Source: an uncultured Bacteroidota bacterium
GTDB lineage: Bacteria; Bacteroidota; Bacteroidia; Flavobacteriales_F; PHOS-HE28
Assembly (NCBI GenBank): GCA_902826215.1
Contig: CADEDY010000003.1
Span: 151,299-215,298 of the forward strand
Direction: 5' to 3'
Length of the DNA stretch: 64,000 bases
Translations under genes and position numbers: made by a program
The notes under the pieces: generated by a model
The model's database searches: none
Seen by the model: only the letters and a program-made list of their open reading frames with translations
What the model was told of the DNA's origin: nothing
Shown: one piece after another, positions 18,724 to 26,636 of the stretch
Layout of the letters: every line of letters starts with the position of its first letter
Position numbering within the stretch: the first letter of the stretch is position 1

Positions 18724-19430
18724 TGAAGAAGCAGGATAATGTGACCACGCCACCGCGCGACCTGATCATTCAGGCCATGCAGGTGAAATCCGCGATGAAG
18801 CAGGATGTCTTCACCGCTACGGTCGCTTTTTTCGAACTAGTGAAAGAGACGTTGCGAAGTATCGCTGAGGATCTGGACCAGACCGTGACACGCATGGACG
18901 AACGTTTGGTCGTCACCTACCTGGACAAGGGCACGATGGCATGCGAACTCAAAGTGGCTGGTGATACCATCATCTTCCACATGCACACCAACGTGTTCAA
19001 GCTCGATCAAAGCCATAGCCTTTGGCGAACAAGCTATCTCGAAGCAGACGAGATGCGAGGTTATTTCGGCGTGATAAACGTGTACAACTTCCTCAGCGAC
19101 TCGTTCAAGTTCAATCGGGACAGGGATCTGGGGTATTTGGTAGCGCGGTTGTTCTTGAACAAGGAGAACCACTTCATGGTGCAGGGGAAGCGACAACTCG
19201 GCTTTCTCTATAACGACCTGGCGAGCAATGTTCTGGATCCGGCCCGGTTGCGCGAATTGCTGCATTCCATCATTCTCTACGTGATAGAATTCGACCTGTT
19301 GGCTCCACCTTACGACCAAGTGAACCAAGTGACCGTGAGCGAGATGAATGAGTTGAACGCTAATATGCAGATCAGTACGGGAAAGCGATTGGGCTTCCGA
19401 TTCCAGTCGGATGGTGACGACCCTTCGTAG
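18723..19430 (+). CDS. conserved hypothetical protein
   Basis: A 235-residue soluble protein I cannot name. It has no signal peptide or membrane segment; it is charged and contains an alternating hydrophobic pattern. I place the start at the ATG that overlaps the proS stop (TGATG), which gives MKKQDNVTT; an open frame upstream within proS is a read-through and not supported. The coupled arrangement suggests co-expression with proS, and a tRNA gene follows on the same strand. Confidence 0.75.
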   Translation: MKKQDNVTTPPRDLIIQAMQVKSAMKQDVFTATVAFFELVKETLRSIAEDLDQTVTRMDERLVVTYLDKGTMACELKVAGDTIIFHMHTNVFKLDQSHSLWRTSYLEADEMRGYFGVINVYNFLSDSFKFNRDRDLGYLVARLFLNKENHFMVQGKRQLGFLYNDLASNVLDPARLRELLHSIILYVIEFDLLAPPYDQVNQVTVSEMNELNANMQISTGKRLGFRFQSDGDDPS

Positions 19431-19434
19431 GATT

Positions 19435-19465
19435 TTGTCGTATTCCGATCATCTGTTTACATTTG
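19435..19465 (+). promoter_or_regulatory. Bacteroidota-type promoter for tRNA-Glu
   Basis: TTG at 19435-19437, 20-bp spacer, TACATTTG at 19458-19465. This fits the TTG/TAnnTTTG pattern of the primary sigma factor in this phylum and lies 42 bp upstream of the tRNA. Confidence 0.8.
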
Positions 19466-19507
19466 CGCTCCCTTTTGGGGACCCCGTTCGCGGGAGCTTT
19501 GTTTCGT

Positions 19508-19579
19508 GGCCCGTTCGTCTAGGGGTTAGGACGCGTCCCTTTCACGGATGAAACAGGGGTTCGATTCCCCTACGGGCTA
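19508..19579 (+). tRNA. tRNA-Glu (anticodon UUC)
   Basis: 72-nt cloverleaf. The acceptor stem is GGCCCGT paired with ACGGGCT (first pair G-U), the D arm is GTCT/GGAC, and the anticodon stem is CGTCC/GGATG with loop CTTTCAC giving anticodon TTC. The T arm has the GGTTCGATTCC pattern, and the discriminator is A. The 3' CCA is not encoded. It is preceded by a promoter and followed by a hairpin terminator, so it is its own transcription unit. Confidence 0.96.
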
Positions 19580-19592
19580 CTTGGGTAATTGA

Positions 19593-19622
19593 AGCCTCTC
19601 CGCACTGTCGGAGAGGCTTTTT
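19593..19622 (+). terminator. rho-independent terminator after tRNA-Glu
   Basis: Perfect 10-bp stem AGCCTCTCCG (19593-19602) with CGGAGAGGCT (19609-19618), six-base loop, followed by a T run. Confidence 0.93.
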
Positions 19623-19654
19623 GCTTGGATGTAACCGCAGCAAGGGCTCCCGCG

Positions 19655-19731
19655 TATCTTTGGCCTTGTTGGTCGGTATTCTAGGCGCAGAACACTCGGC
19701 ATCTCCCGTCGTGTTGAACGGGAGTTGCCGA
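19655..19731 (+). promoter_or_regulatory. promoter -7 box and leader hairpin of the polysaccharide export operon
   Basis: TATCTTTG at 19655-19662 matches the -7 element TAnnTTTG; no TTG is found at the usual distance upstream. The expected leader then forms a 14-pair hairpin with one mismatch (19696-19709 with 19718-19731, 8-base loop) and ends 32 bp before the wza start. No T run follows, so it is not a classical terminator. A role in message stability, NusG-like (UpxY) control or attenuation is possible. Confidence 0.55.
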
Positions 19732-19763
19732 TAAGTGTATGTTCAGGAACTAAACAAGAGTGG

Positions 19764-20537
19764 ATGCGAATTCGACATGTAGGGATGCTGGGTTTCAGCC
19801 TATTGGCCATGATGCTTGGCGGCTGTATCAGTAAGAAGTCGATCAACTACTTGAACGACCCTTCATTGAGCAACGGATCGAGCAAATTGTTCGAGAACCG
19901 CAAGTTCGAGTACAGGGTGCAGGTGAACGACGTGCTTTCCATCAGAGTGATGGGATTGGACGATGCCACCAGCAAGTTCTTCAACGTCGAGAGCCAGTCC
20001 AACGGTACCAACCTCACCGATGCGGCCATGTTCGTGAACGGCTATTCGGTCGACAAGAACGGGCAGGTTCAATTGCCTACGGTTGGAAAGATCAAGGTTC
20101 AAGGTCTCACCATTGGGGAAACGCAGGAACTCGTTCAACGGAAGATCAACGAGTTCTTCACGAACGCCACCGTGATCCTGAAAATGGTGAACTGGCGATT
20201 GAGCGTCCTCGGCCAAGTGAGTCGTCCCGGAGCATTCCAAGTGTACAACAACCAGATCACGATCCTGGATGCATTGGCATTGGCAGGCGGGCCTGATGAG
20301 TTTGCGGACAAATCGCACGTGACCTTGTTGCGCCAAAGTGAGCGTGGGGTGCAGGCCCTTTATGTGGATCTTTCGAACACTCAGGTGCTCAGTTCGGAAT
20401 ACTATTACCTGCTCCCGAACGATATCGTCTACGTTCCAGCGCTGAAAGCACGACCTGGTCGACTGAACCTAGAACTCCTCTCCGTGCTTCTCAGCGCCGT
20501 TACGGTAGCCGTTCTGGTGATCAATAGCACGAGGTGA
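19764..20537 (+). CDS. wza: polysaccharide export lipoprotein (Wza/OtnA family)
   Basis: Outer-membrane polysaccharide secretin component. From the ATG at 19764 the 257-residue protein has a lipoprotein signal with lipobox LGGC at about residues 20-23. A Poly_export domain follows (EYRVQVNDVLSIRVMG), then SLBB domains with the motif LSVLGQVSRPGAF. A C-terminal membrane helix (LSVLLSAVTVAVLVI) is present. An in-frame ATG at 19725 would put 13 residues before the signal and is less likely. It is the first gene of the block 1 operon and overlaps wzc by one base. Confidence 0.92.
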   Translation: MRIRHVGMLGFSLLAMMLGGCISKKSINYLNDPSLSNGSSKLFENRKFEYRVQVNDVLSIRVMGLDDATSKFFNVESQSNGTNLTDAAMFVNGYSVDKNGQVQLPTVGKIKVQGLTIGETQELVQRKINEFFTNATVILKMVNWRLSVLGQVSRPGAFQVYNNQITILDALALAGGPDEFADKSHVTLLRQSERGVQALYVDLSNTQVLSSEYYYLLPNDIVYVPALKARPGRLNLELLSVLLSAVTVAVLVINSTR

Positions 20538-22873
20538 TGAGCACACCGAGTTCCGATACCATTGACCTGCGTTCGGTCTTCCGCAAGATCACCTCGAAGT
20601 GGTGGTGGTTCCTGATCACCGTGCCGATCTGTGTAGGTGCAGCACTCTTCTATCTGAAGACCACGCCGAAGAAGTTCGAGGTGCAAGCCACCTTGCTTCT
20701 CGGTGAAAAGAGTCGAAGCGGCTACGGAAATGATTCCGAATTCTTGAAAGGAACCTCCTACTTGAGCAACAGCACCGAATTGGAGGACAAGATCGCGGTG
20801 CTCACTTCCAACCGCATCATGACCAGCACCTTGCTTCGGTTGGGATTCGGTATCACCTATTTCGAGACCAAGTTCTTCAAGACGCAAGAGCACTACCTGT
20901 ATCCACCTTTCTACATCAAGTTGGACAGCGTGGCGGTTCAAGTGATCGATCTGCCCATTCATGTTAGCGTGGACACAGCCTCAAGGACTTATCGCGTGAA
21001 GGCGGAAGGGAAGAATGTTCGGTTATACAACGTTTCCACGCAGGAAGTGCTTCCGGAGTCGTTGCCGAAGTACGAATTGGATCAGACCGTTCCTTTGGAT
21101 TCGACCTTCATCGGGGACCACCTGAGCTTTAAGATCACCTTCCCGGAGGATCGTAACTACGACAAGAATTCAGACTATTATTTCGTCTTGAACAGCCTGC
21201 AGGATCTGGTAACCAGCTATCGGAACAGCACGGCGGCTGTGGAATTGAGCGATAAGAGCAACGTGGTGAACCTATCGCTTCAGGTGGAGGTTGTGGCCAA
21301 AGGAGAGGCCTTCCTCAACAAGTTGATGGAGACCTACATCGAATTCGAACTTGAGAAGCAGCAGCGGAAGGGGAAGAACACCATCGAGTTCATCGATAAG
21401 CAGATCGGAACTGTTTCCGATTCGCTGCAGAAGGTGGAAAGTTCCATGGAGAACTTTCGAGGTCGGAGCGGTGGGATGATGAGCGCTGCCAACAGTTCTG
21501 AAGCACTTTTCGAAGAGCGTAGCCGCTTAGAGGACGAGCGATCGATCATCTTGCGTCGTCGTAATTATTGCGCAACCGTTCTGGACAAGATCCGCTCCTC
21601 GTCGGACCTCCGCAACGTGCCAGCTCCTTCTTCTTCCGGCATTGATGATCCGGTGCTCAACAACCTGGTGATCGAGATCACCCGCCTTTCCGCCGATCTA
21701 GCTGCCCAGAACCTGAGTACTGGGGCGCGAAGCAATCCGACCGTGATCGCGATGGAACGGAAGATCAAGAACTTGACCGCCTCTTTGGCTCAGACCGCTG
21801 AGAGCTTGGTCGAGCAAGCCGAGATCAGCCTTGCGGAGGTCAATGGTCGATTGGGAAGGACCAATTATCAGTACAATCAGCTTCCTGAGCAGGAGCGTCA
21901 ATTGGTGAACATCGAACGGAAGTTCAAATTGAGCGACAACCTGTACAACTATTTGATGGAGAAGCGTGCCGAGGCGGGCATCGCGATCGCCAGCGACCAG
22001 ATCGATAAGTCCGTAGTGGATCAGGCCCGAATGAAGGGCTTGAAGCATGTATCGCCCACCAAGAGTAAAGTGCTTGGAGGCGCCATGTTCCTAGGTTTCT
22101 TGTTGCCGATCGGACTGATCCTCATCCGCGATCTGATCAGGGACCGGATCGACGATGTGGAAGAGTTGAAGCGTCTGAGCAAATTGCCTGTCCTAGCCAC
22201 CATCCCTTCTAGCAAGCGTCGTCGCATTCTTGCGGATGAGCCCAAATCCATTCTCGCGGAATCCTTCCGCACGGCTCGTGTGAATCTGCAATACCTGAAT
22301 GCCGATTCTGCGCGTCAGGTCATCGGGTTCACTTCTTCGTCCAGTGGCGAAGGCAAGACGTTCTGTGCGGTGAACCTGGCCACGGTAATGGCCCAGTCCG
22401 GCAAGAGCACCATCATCATCGATGCGGACATGCGCCGCCCCAATGTGATGAAGATGCTCGAAATGCCTGAAGGCCCTGGCTTGTCCACTTGGCTGATCGG
22501 CGAGGCCGGGATAGATAAACTCATCAATAAGACGAATATTCCCGGAATGGATGTCATCGGTGCTGGGCCGATACCCCCGAACCCTTTGGATCTGGCCGAA
22601 AGCCCACGAATGGCCGAATTGATCAGCACCTTGCGTTCACGGTATGATCAGATCATCGTGGATGCATCGCCACTTGGCCTTGTCAGTGAGTACGTTCTCT
22701 TGATGCGGCACGTGGATGTCACATTGTACGTTGTGCGCGAAGGCCAGACCGGTCGTAGCGCATTGCACATGATCAACGATATGGTCGCCGAAGGCAAGGT
22801 TCGCAATGTGGACCTGCTGCTCAACGACGTGAAGAACAGGAACGGCGACGGTTACAGCTACTACACGAAGTAG
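20537..22873 (+). CDS. wzc: polysaccharide co-polymerase with tyrosine autokinase domain (Wzc-like)
   Basis: Inner-membrane protein that works with Wza to control chain length and export. The 778-residue protein has an N-terminal Wzz domain with a first membrane helix (about 17-37), a long periplasmic coiled-coil region, and a second helix near residue 515. The cytoplasmic BY-kinase domain has Walker A SSGEGKT near residue 600 and Walker A' IIIDADMRRP near 625. The C-terminus has only a short Tyr cluster (YSYY), fewer than in E. coli Wzc. The start is the ATG in TGATG overlapping the wza stop. Confidence 0.93.
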   Translation: MSTPSSDTIDLRSVFRKITSKWWWFLITVPICVGAALFYLKTTPKKFEVQATLLLGEKSRSGYGNDSEFLKGTSYLSNSTELEDKIAVLTSNRIMTSTLLRLGFGITYFETKFFKTQEHYLYPPFYIKLDSVAVQVIDLPIHVSVDTASRTYRVKAEGKNVRLYNVSTQEVLPESLPKYELDQTVPLDSTFIGDHLSFKITFPEDRNYDKNSDYYFVLNSLQDLVTSYRNSTAAVELSDKSNVVNLSLQVEVVAKGEAFLNKLMETYIEFELEKQQRKGKNTIEFIDKQIGTVSDSLQKVESSMENFRGRSGGMMSAANSSEALFEERSRLEDERSIILRRRNYCATVLDKIRSSSDLRNVPAPSSSGIDDPVLNNLVIEITRLSADLAAQNLSTGARSNPTVIAMERKIKNLTASLAQTAESLVEQAEISLAEVNGRLGRTNYQYNQLPEQERQLVNIERKFKLSDNLYNYLMEKRAEAGIAIASDQIDKSVVDQARMKGLKHVSPTKSKVLGGAMFLGFLLPIGLILIRDLIRDRIDDVEELKRLSKLPVLATIPSSKRRRILADEPKSILAESFRTARVNLQYLNADSARQVIGFTSSSSGEGKTFCAVNLATVMAQSGKSTIIIDADMRRPNVMKMLEMPEGPGLSTWLIGEAGIDKLINKTNIPGMDVIGAGPIPPNPLDLAESPRMAELISTLRSRYDQIIVDASPLGLVSEYVLLMRHVDVTLYVVREGQTGRSALHMINDMVAEGKVRNVDLLLNDVKNRNGDGYSYYTK

Positions 22874-22883
22874 TCAAGGTCGC

Positions 22884-24203
22884 ATGTTCAGGTCCGAGGG
22901 ATTCCAGAAGTACTTCAAGAACTTCTCATGGATGTTCGCCGAGCGGATACTCCGCTTGGGCTTGATCCTGGGCACCACCATCGTGGTCAGCCGCTACCTC
23001 GGTGCTGAGCGCTTAGGACAGATCAACTATGCCATGGCCACGGTAAGCATCGGAGCGGTGCTTTGTGCCATGGGTGCCAATGAGGTCATTGCCCGTGACC
23101 TTGTTCGCCACCCGGAAAGGCGCAACGAACTGCTTGGGACCGGTTTCGCGATCAATATCGCTGGTGCAATCGTCCTGGTCCTAGGGGTGTTGGTCTATGC
23201 TCTTCTGAAGGACCTTGATGCACTGATGTTGCTCCTGATCATGGTGACAGCAGCCGGAGAATTCTTCCGATGGGGTACCGTGATGGAGATCTACTTCATC
23301 TCGCAGGTGAAAGGTCGGGTGACCGCCAAAGTGAACGTCATGGCCACGCTATTGGGCTCGGCGTCCAAGCTGGCGCTGGTATACTATCAAGCCCCGATCA
23401 TTTGGTTCGTTTGGGCCTATGTTCTGGAGTGTGCGGTAGCGACGATTGGCTTTTCCATAGCCTATCGCTACAACAAGCTGAAGATGGCGGATTGGCGGCC
23501 AACTTGGCGCATGGTCAAGTACCTTTTGAGCCAATCCTGGCCTATGCTGGTGTATGCATTCGCTTTGCAAGCCCAGCTGAAGATCGACCAGGTCATGATC
23601 TATGACCTGTTGAGGAAGACCTTGGGCGAGCAGGCAGCTCATGCCGAAGTCGGACAGTACTCGGTCGCTGTGAAGATGATCGAGGCGATCGCGTTTCTCC
23701 CGGTGATCATTCAACTCTCTCTTGGACCTGCCATTGCTCGAGCACGTGTGCAGGATATCCAGCTTTATCGTGAACGCATCACGAACCAGTATCGTTTGAT
23801 GTTCTTGTTGTATTTGGTGACGTCGTTGCCCTTGTACTTCGTGGCCGAGCCGCTGATCGTTTGGCTTTATGGCGAGGAGTTCAAGGCTGCGGGTCACTTG
23901 CTCGCACTATTTGCGGTGCGTTTGGTGTTCTCGTACATGGGCGTTGCCAAGGGCAGTTTCATCGTGAATGAAGGGCTCTTCAAGTTCTCACTTGTATCAG
24001 CGATCGTGGGCGCATCCGTGAATATCGGCCTCAATTGGCTGTTGATACCGACCATGCACTCGAACGGTGCGATATGGGCCACCTTGATCTCGTTCTTCAT
24101 CAGCGTTTATGTCATGGACTTGACAACGGCCCGTACGCGTGTAAACTTTCGAATGTTGACAGCCGGCATCTTCACCTTCTGGAAGATCAGGGCGGTGAAA
24201 TGA
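22884..24203 (+). CDS. oligosaccharide flippase (Wzx-like)
   Basis: Polytopic membrane protein of 439 residues in the MATE/MOP-type polysaccharide transporter family. The N-terminus FKNFSWMFAERILRLGL and about 12 hydrophobic segments fit Wzx proteins that flip undecaprenyl-linked repeat units to the periplasm. It sits 10 bp after wzc and overlaps the next glycosyltransferase by 4 bp (ATGA), so it belongs to the same operon. Confidence 0.88.
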   Translation: MFRSEGFQKYFKNFSWMFAERILRLGLILGTTIVVSRYLGAERLGQINYAMATVSIGAVLCAMGANEVIARDLVRHPERRNELLGTGFAINIAGAIVLVLGVLVYALLKDLDALMLLLIMVTAAGEFFRWGTVMEIYFISQVKGRVTAKVNVMATLLGSASKLALVYYQAPIIWFVWAYVLECAVATIGFSIAYRYNKLKMADWRPTWRMVKYLLSQSWPMLVYAFALQAQLKIDQVMIYDLLRKTLGEQAAHAEVGQYSVAVKMIEAIAFLPVIIQLSLGPAIARARVQDIQLYRERITNQYRLMFLLYLVTSLPLYFVAEPLIVWLYGEEFKAAGHLLALFAVRLVFSYMGVAKGSFIVNEGLFKFSLVSAIVGASVNIGLNWLLIPTMHSNGAIWATLISFFISVYVMDLTTARTRVNFRMLTAGIFTFWKIRAVK

Positions 24204-25228
24204 CCTTTGGCAACGGTAACCCATCGAGCGGACCGGTAAGAACCACTTTGCAGACACAATTGCGAACTCCGGTCCTGATAACGGCATTCAGTCGTTATGA
24301 TACCACCCGAAAGGTCTTCGAAGCGGTGCGTTCCGCGTGCCCGGCCAAGCTCTACTTCGCTTGCGATGGCCCGAGGAATGCCAAGGAACGTGAACGCACG
24401 GACCAGGTGAGATCGTTGGTCGAACTGGTGGATTGGCCGTGTGAGGTCCATACACTTTTGCACGACAAGAACATGGGCTTGAAGAAAGCCATGGTGGCCA
24501 ACCTGAACTGGTTCTTCGAGTGCGAGCCGGAGGGCATCGTTCTGGAGGATGACACGGAGCCGGTTCCCAGCTTCTTTCGGTTCTGTGAAGATCTGTTGGA
24601 ACGTTACAGGGACGATAAGCGCATTTGGTGGATCCTCGGGAATAACCTGATGGCCGACCCTTCTTCCATGATTTCCGAGTCCTACTACTTCTCCGAACAT
24701 GGGTACGGAGCGCCTTGGGGTTGGGCTGGTTGGCGGCGATCCTGGGCTTTGTACGATGTGGAGATGAAAGCATGGCCTTCGGTCCGCAGAACAAAGGAGT
24801 GGAATGCGTTCTTCCTCAGCCGATCCGAACGGATCGAAGCGGATTTCATCTTCGAGGCCACATGGGACGGTCGAATACCTACCACCTGGGCCTTCCAGAA
24901 TGATTTCGCTCGCATCTACAATAAAGGATGCACGATCATCCCGGAGCGTAATCTTGTTCGCAATCTTGGCTTTGATGGCACGGGAACGAACACCGTGCAA
25001 GGGGTGGATCGACGCGATGTGGACAACGTTTCCGAATTATCTTTCCCACTAGTGCATCCACAGGAGATCGTGATCGACAACGCTAGGGACCTGGTCTATT
25101 TCAATCGCTTCATCAGGCCGCCCTTCTTCCGTAGGGTGCGCACCAGTGTGAAGAACCTGCTCCCGAACAAGTTGGACGAGGTCATCACGCCTTATGTGTC
25201 CAAGCTGCTCCGCCGCATCGGTGAGTGA
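24200..25228 (+). CDS. glycosyltransferase, HlpA-like GT-A fold
   Basis: A 342-residue protein beginning at the ATG that overlaps the flippase stop. The N-terminal part has the segment PVLITAFSRYDTTRKVF and the acidic metal-binding motif VLEDDTEP near residue 115, typical of nucleotide-sugar transferases once labelled hemolytic protein HlpA. A histidine and aromatic-rich centre (EHGYGAPWGWAGWRR) follows. It probably adds one sugar to the repeat unit at the cytoplasmic face; donor and acceptor cannot be read from sequence. Confidence 0.82.
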   Translation: MTFGNGNPSSGPVRTTLQTQLRTPVLITAFSRYDTTRKVFEAVRSACPAKLYFACDGPRNAKERERTDQVRSLVELVDWPCEVHTLLHDKNMGLKKAMVANLNWFFECEPEGIVLEDDTEPVPSFFRFCEDLLERYRDDKRIWWILGNNLMADPSSMISESYYFSEHGYGAPWGWAGWRRSWALYDVEMKAWPSVRRTKEWNAFFLSRSERIEADFIFEATWDGRIPTTWAFQNDFARIYNKGCTIIPERNLVRNLGFDGTGTNTVQGVDRRDVDNVSELSFPLVHPQEIVIDNARDLVYFNRFIRPPFFRRVRTSVKNLLPNKLDEVITPYVSKLLRRIGE

Positions 25229-25323
25229 TCTTCGGTATCATGTTGATGGAGGGTCGTTATGAAGCGTTCTTTCAGAGAAGGGAGGAAGGCCGCATCTTTG
25301 TGAGTACCTGATCCTCGAGCACC

Positions 25324-26625
25324 GTGGTCCTATCGAAGCGTAAGCTCATCAATTTCCTTTTCGTGGCTTCCTTCCCGTTCTATGGGATCGGGATGTACTT
25401 CGGATTCAAGTCCAGCATCACCCAAGGGAACATCATCGCGGTGATACCCATGCTGGCCATCATCTTTCTCCATGTCTATGACCTGATCCGTCGGCGACAG
25501 GTCCGGAACATGGTCACACGGCTCTACTGGATCGCACTGGTCTTTCTGGTATCGCTCTGCGGGGCCATGTGGAAAGCCCTCTCGGAACATTTTCCGGGCT
25601 CCAACGTGGCGAACACCATTGCCTATTCTGTGCTCTTCCTAGCGCCCTTCCATGGGGCCATCATCGTTCACATCCGCAATCGCGATAATGAGGACTTCGA
25701 TTTTGCCAAGTTGGTGCTACAGGGCATGGCCTCATTGATCCTAGTGAACGTGCTAGGTGTTGCGGCCGGGGTGAGCAACGTGTTGCACAACATCGAGGGC
25801 CGCATCAATCTGCCCTTCATGCTAGGGATCTACTCGTCGGCCCATTTGTTGGCCATGACGAACCTGATCCTGCTTTTCTACATGAAGGATCCATGGAAGA
25901 ACCCGAAGCGCTTCTTCATGCTATTCGCCTTCTACATGCTGAACATGGGCTTGATGCTGAGCGTGAACAGCCGACTCTCGTTCATGACCTTCTTGATCCT
26001 CACCTTTCTCTTCCTGTTCCGCATGATCGGAAGGGCTCGGGTCGTGTTCCCGCTTTCGCTTTTCACGATGCCGCTCCTGACGAACTTCGCTTTGCTTGTC
26101 TACTGGGTGCTCACCCTGCCCTTCATGGTGGCCATTGTGTCGCGTGTGGACAAAGCGGACGTCACCACCTTCAATAACCGCACAACGGTCTGGGATGTTG
26201 GTTGGGAGTGGTTGGAGAAGGACAGGAGCGACATCGTTCTCGGGAAAGGCTACCAAGGCCAGATCTACTTACATGGCTGGGATCACATTGCCGATGTATT
26301 CAATGTGCGGTATTCCTATCTGGTGCACATGCACAGCACCTTCATGCAAACGCTCATCACCCAGGGTATAGTGGGGTATGCGCTGTTCCTCTTCCTCATG
26401 TGGCACCTGTTCCGCTTCTACCGCGATCGGTTCCTGAAGGGCACACAGGAAGGCCCCTTGTTCGCAGCGGTCGTATACATGCTTTTCATCCTGCAGATCG
26501 ACATCATTTGCTACGGAAACGACTTCGGTAACGGGTTCATCTTCTGCCTATTGGCCATGGTCGTCATGGATCCCAAGCGCATCTCCCGCCACACGAAGCT
26601 GTTCAACGGAGAGCTGCTCGCTTGA
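25324..26625 (+). CDS. O-antigen ligase/polymerase family protein (Wzy-like)
   Basis: Polytopic inner-membrane protein of 433 residues with about ten hydrophobic segments. A periplasmic loop carries NNRTTVWDVGWEWL and GKGYQGQ, followed by HMHSTFMQTLITQGIVGYA. These match the Wzy_C region of O-antigen ligases and polymerases. It probably polymerises the repeat units flipped by the preceding Wzx. The start is a GTG at 25324, chosen because it precedes the first membrane segment; no ATG is available nearby. It converges on the beta-helix gene with only 11 bp between the stops. Confidence 0.85.
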   Translation: MVLSKRKLINFLFVASFPFYGIGMYFGFKSSITQGNIIAVIPMLAIIFLHVYDLIRRRQVRNMVTRLYWIALVFLVSLCGAMWKALSEHFPGSNVANTIAYSVLFLAPFHGAIIVHIRNRDNEDFDFAKLVLQGMASLILVNVLGVAAGVSNVLHNIEGRINLPFMLGIYSSAHLLAMTNLILLFYMKDPWKNPKRFFMLFAFYMLNMGLMLSVNSRLSFMTFLILTFLFLFRMIGRARVVFPLSLFTMPLLTNFALLVYWVLTLPFMVAIVSRVDKADVTTFNNRTTVWDVGWEWLEKDRSDIVLGKGYQGQIYLHGWDHIADVFNVRYSYLVHMHSTFMQTLITQGIVGYALFLFLMWHLFRFYRDRFLKGTQEGPLFAAVVYMLFILQIDIICYGNDFGNGFIFCLLAMVVMDPKRISRHTKLFNGELLA

Positions 26626-26636
26626 ACTGGGAAGCG

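Noticed and set aside
17203..18753. 516-codon minus-strand open frame across proS
   Set aside because: Shadow of proS; composition is His/Arg/Leu-rich without any motif.
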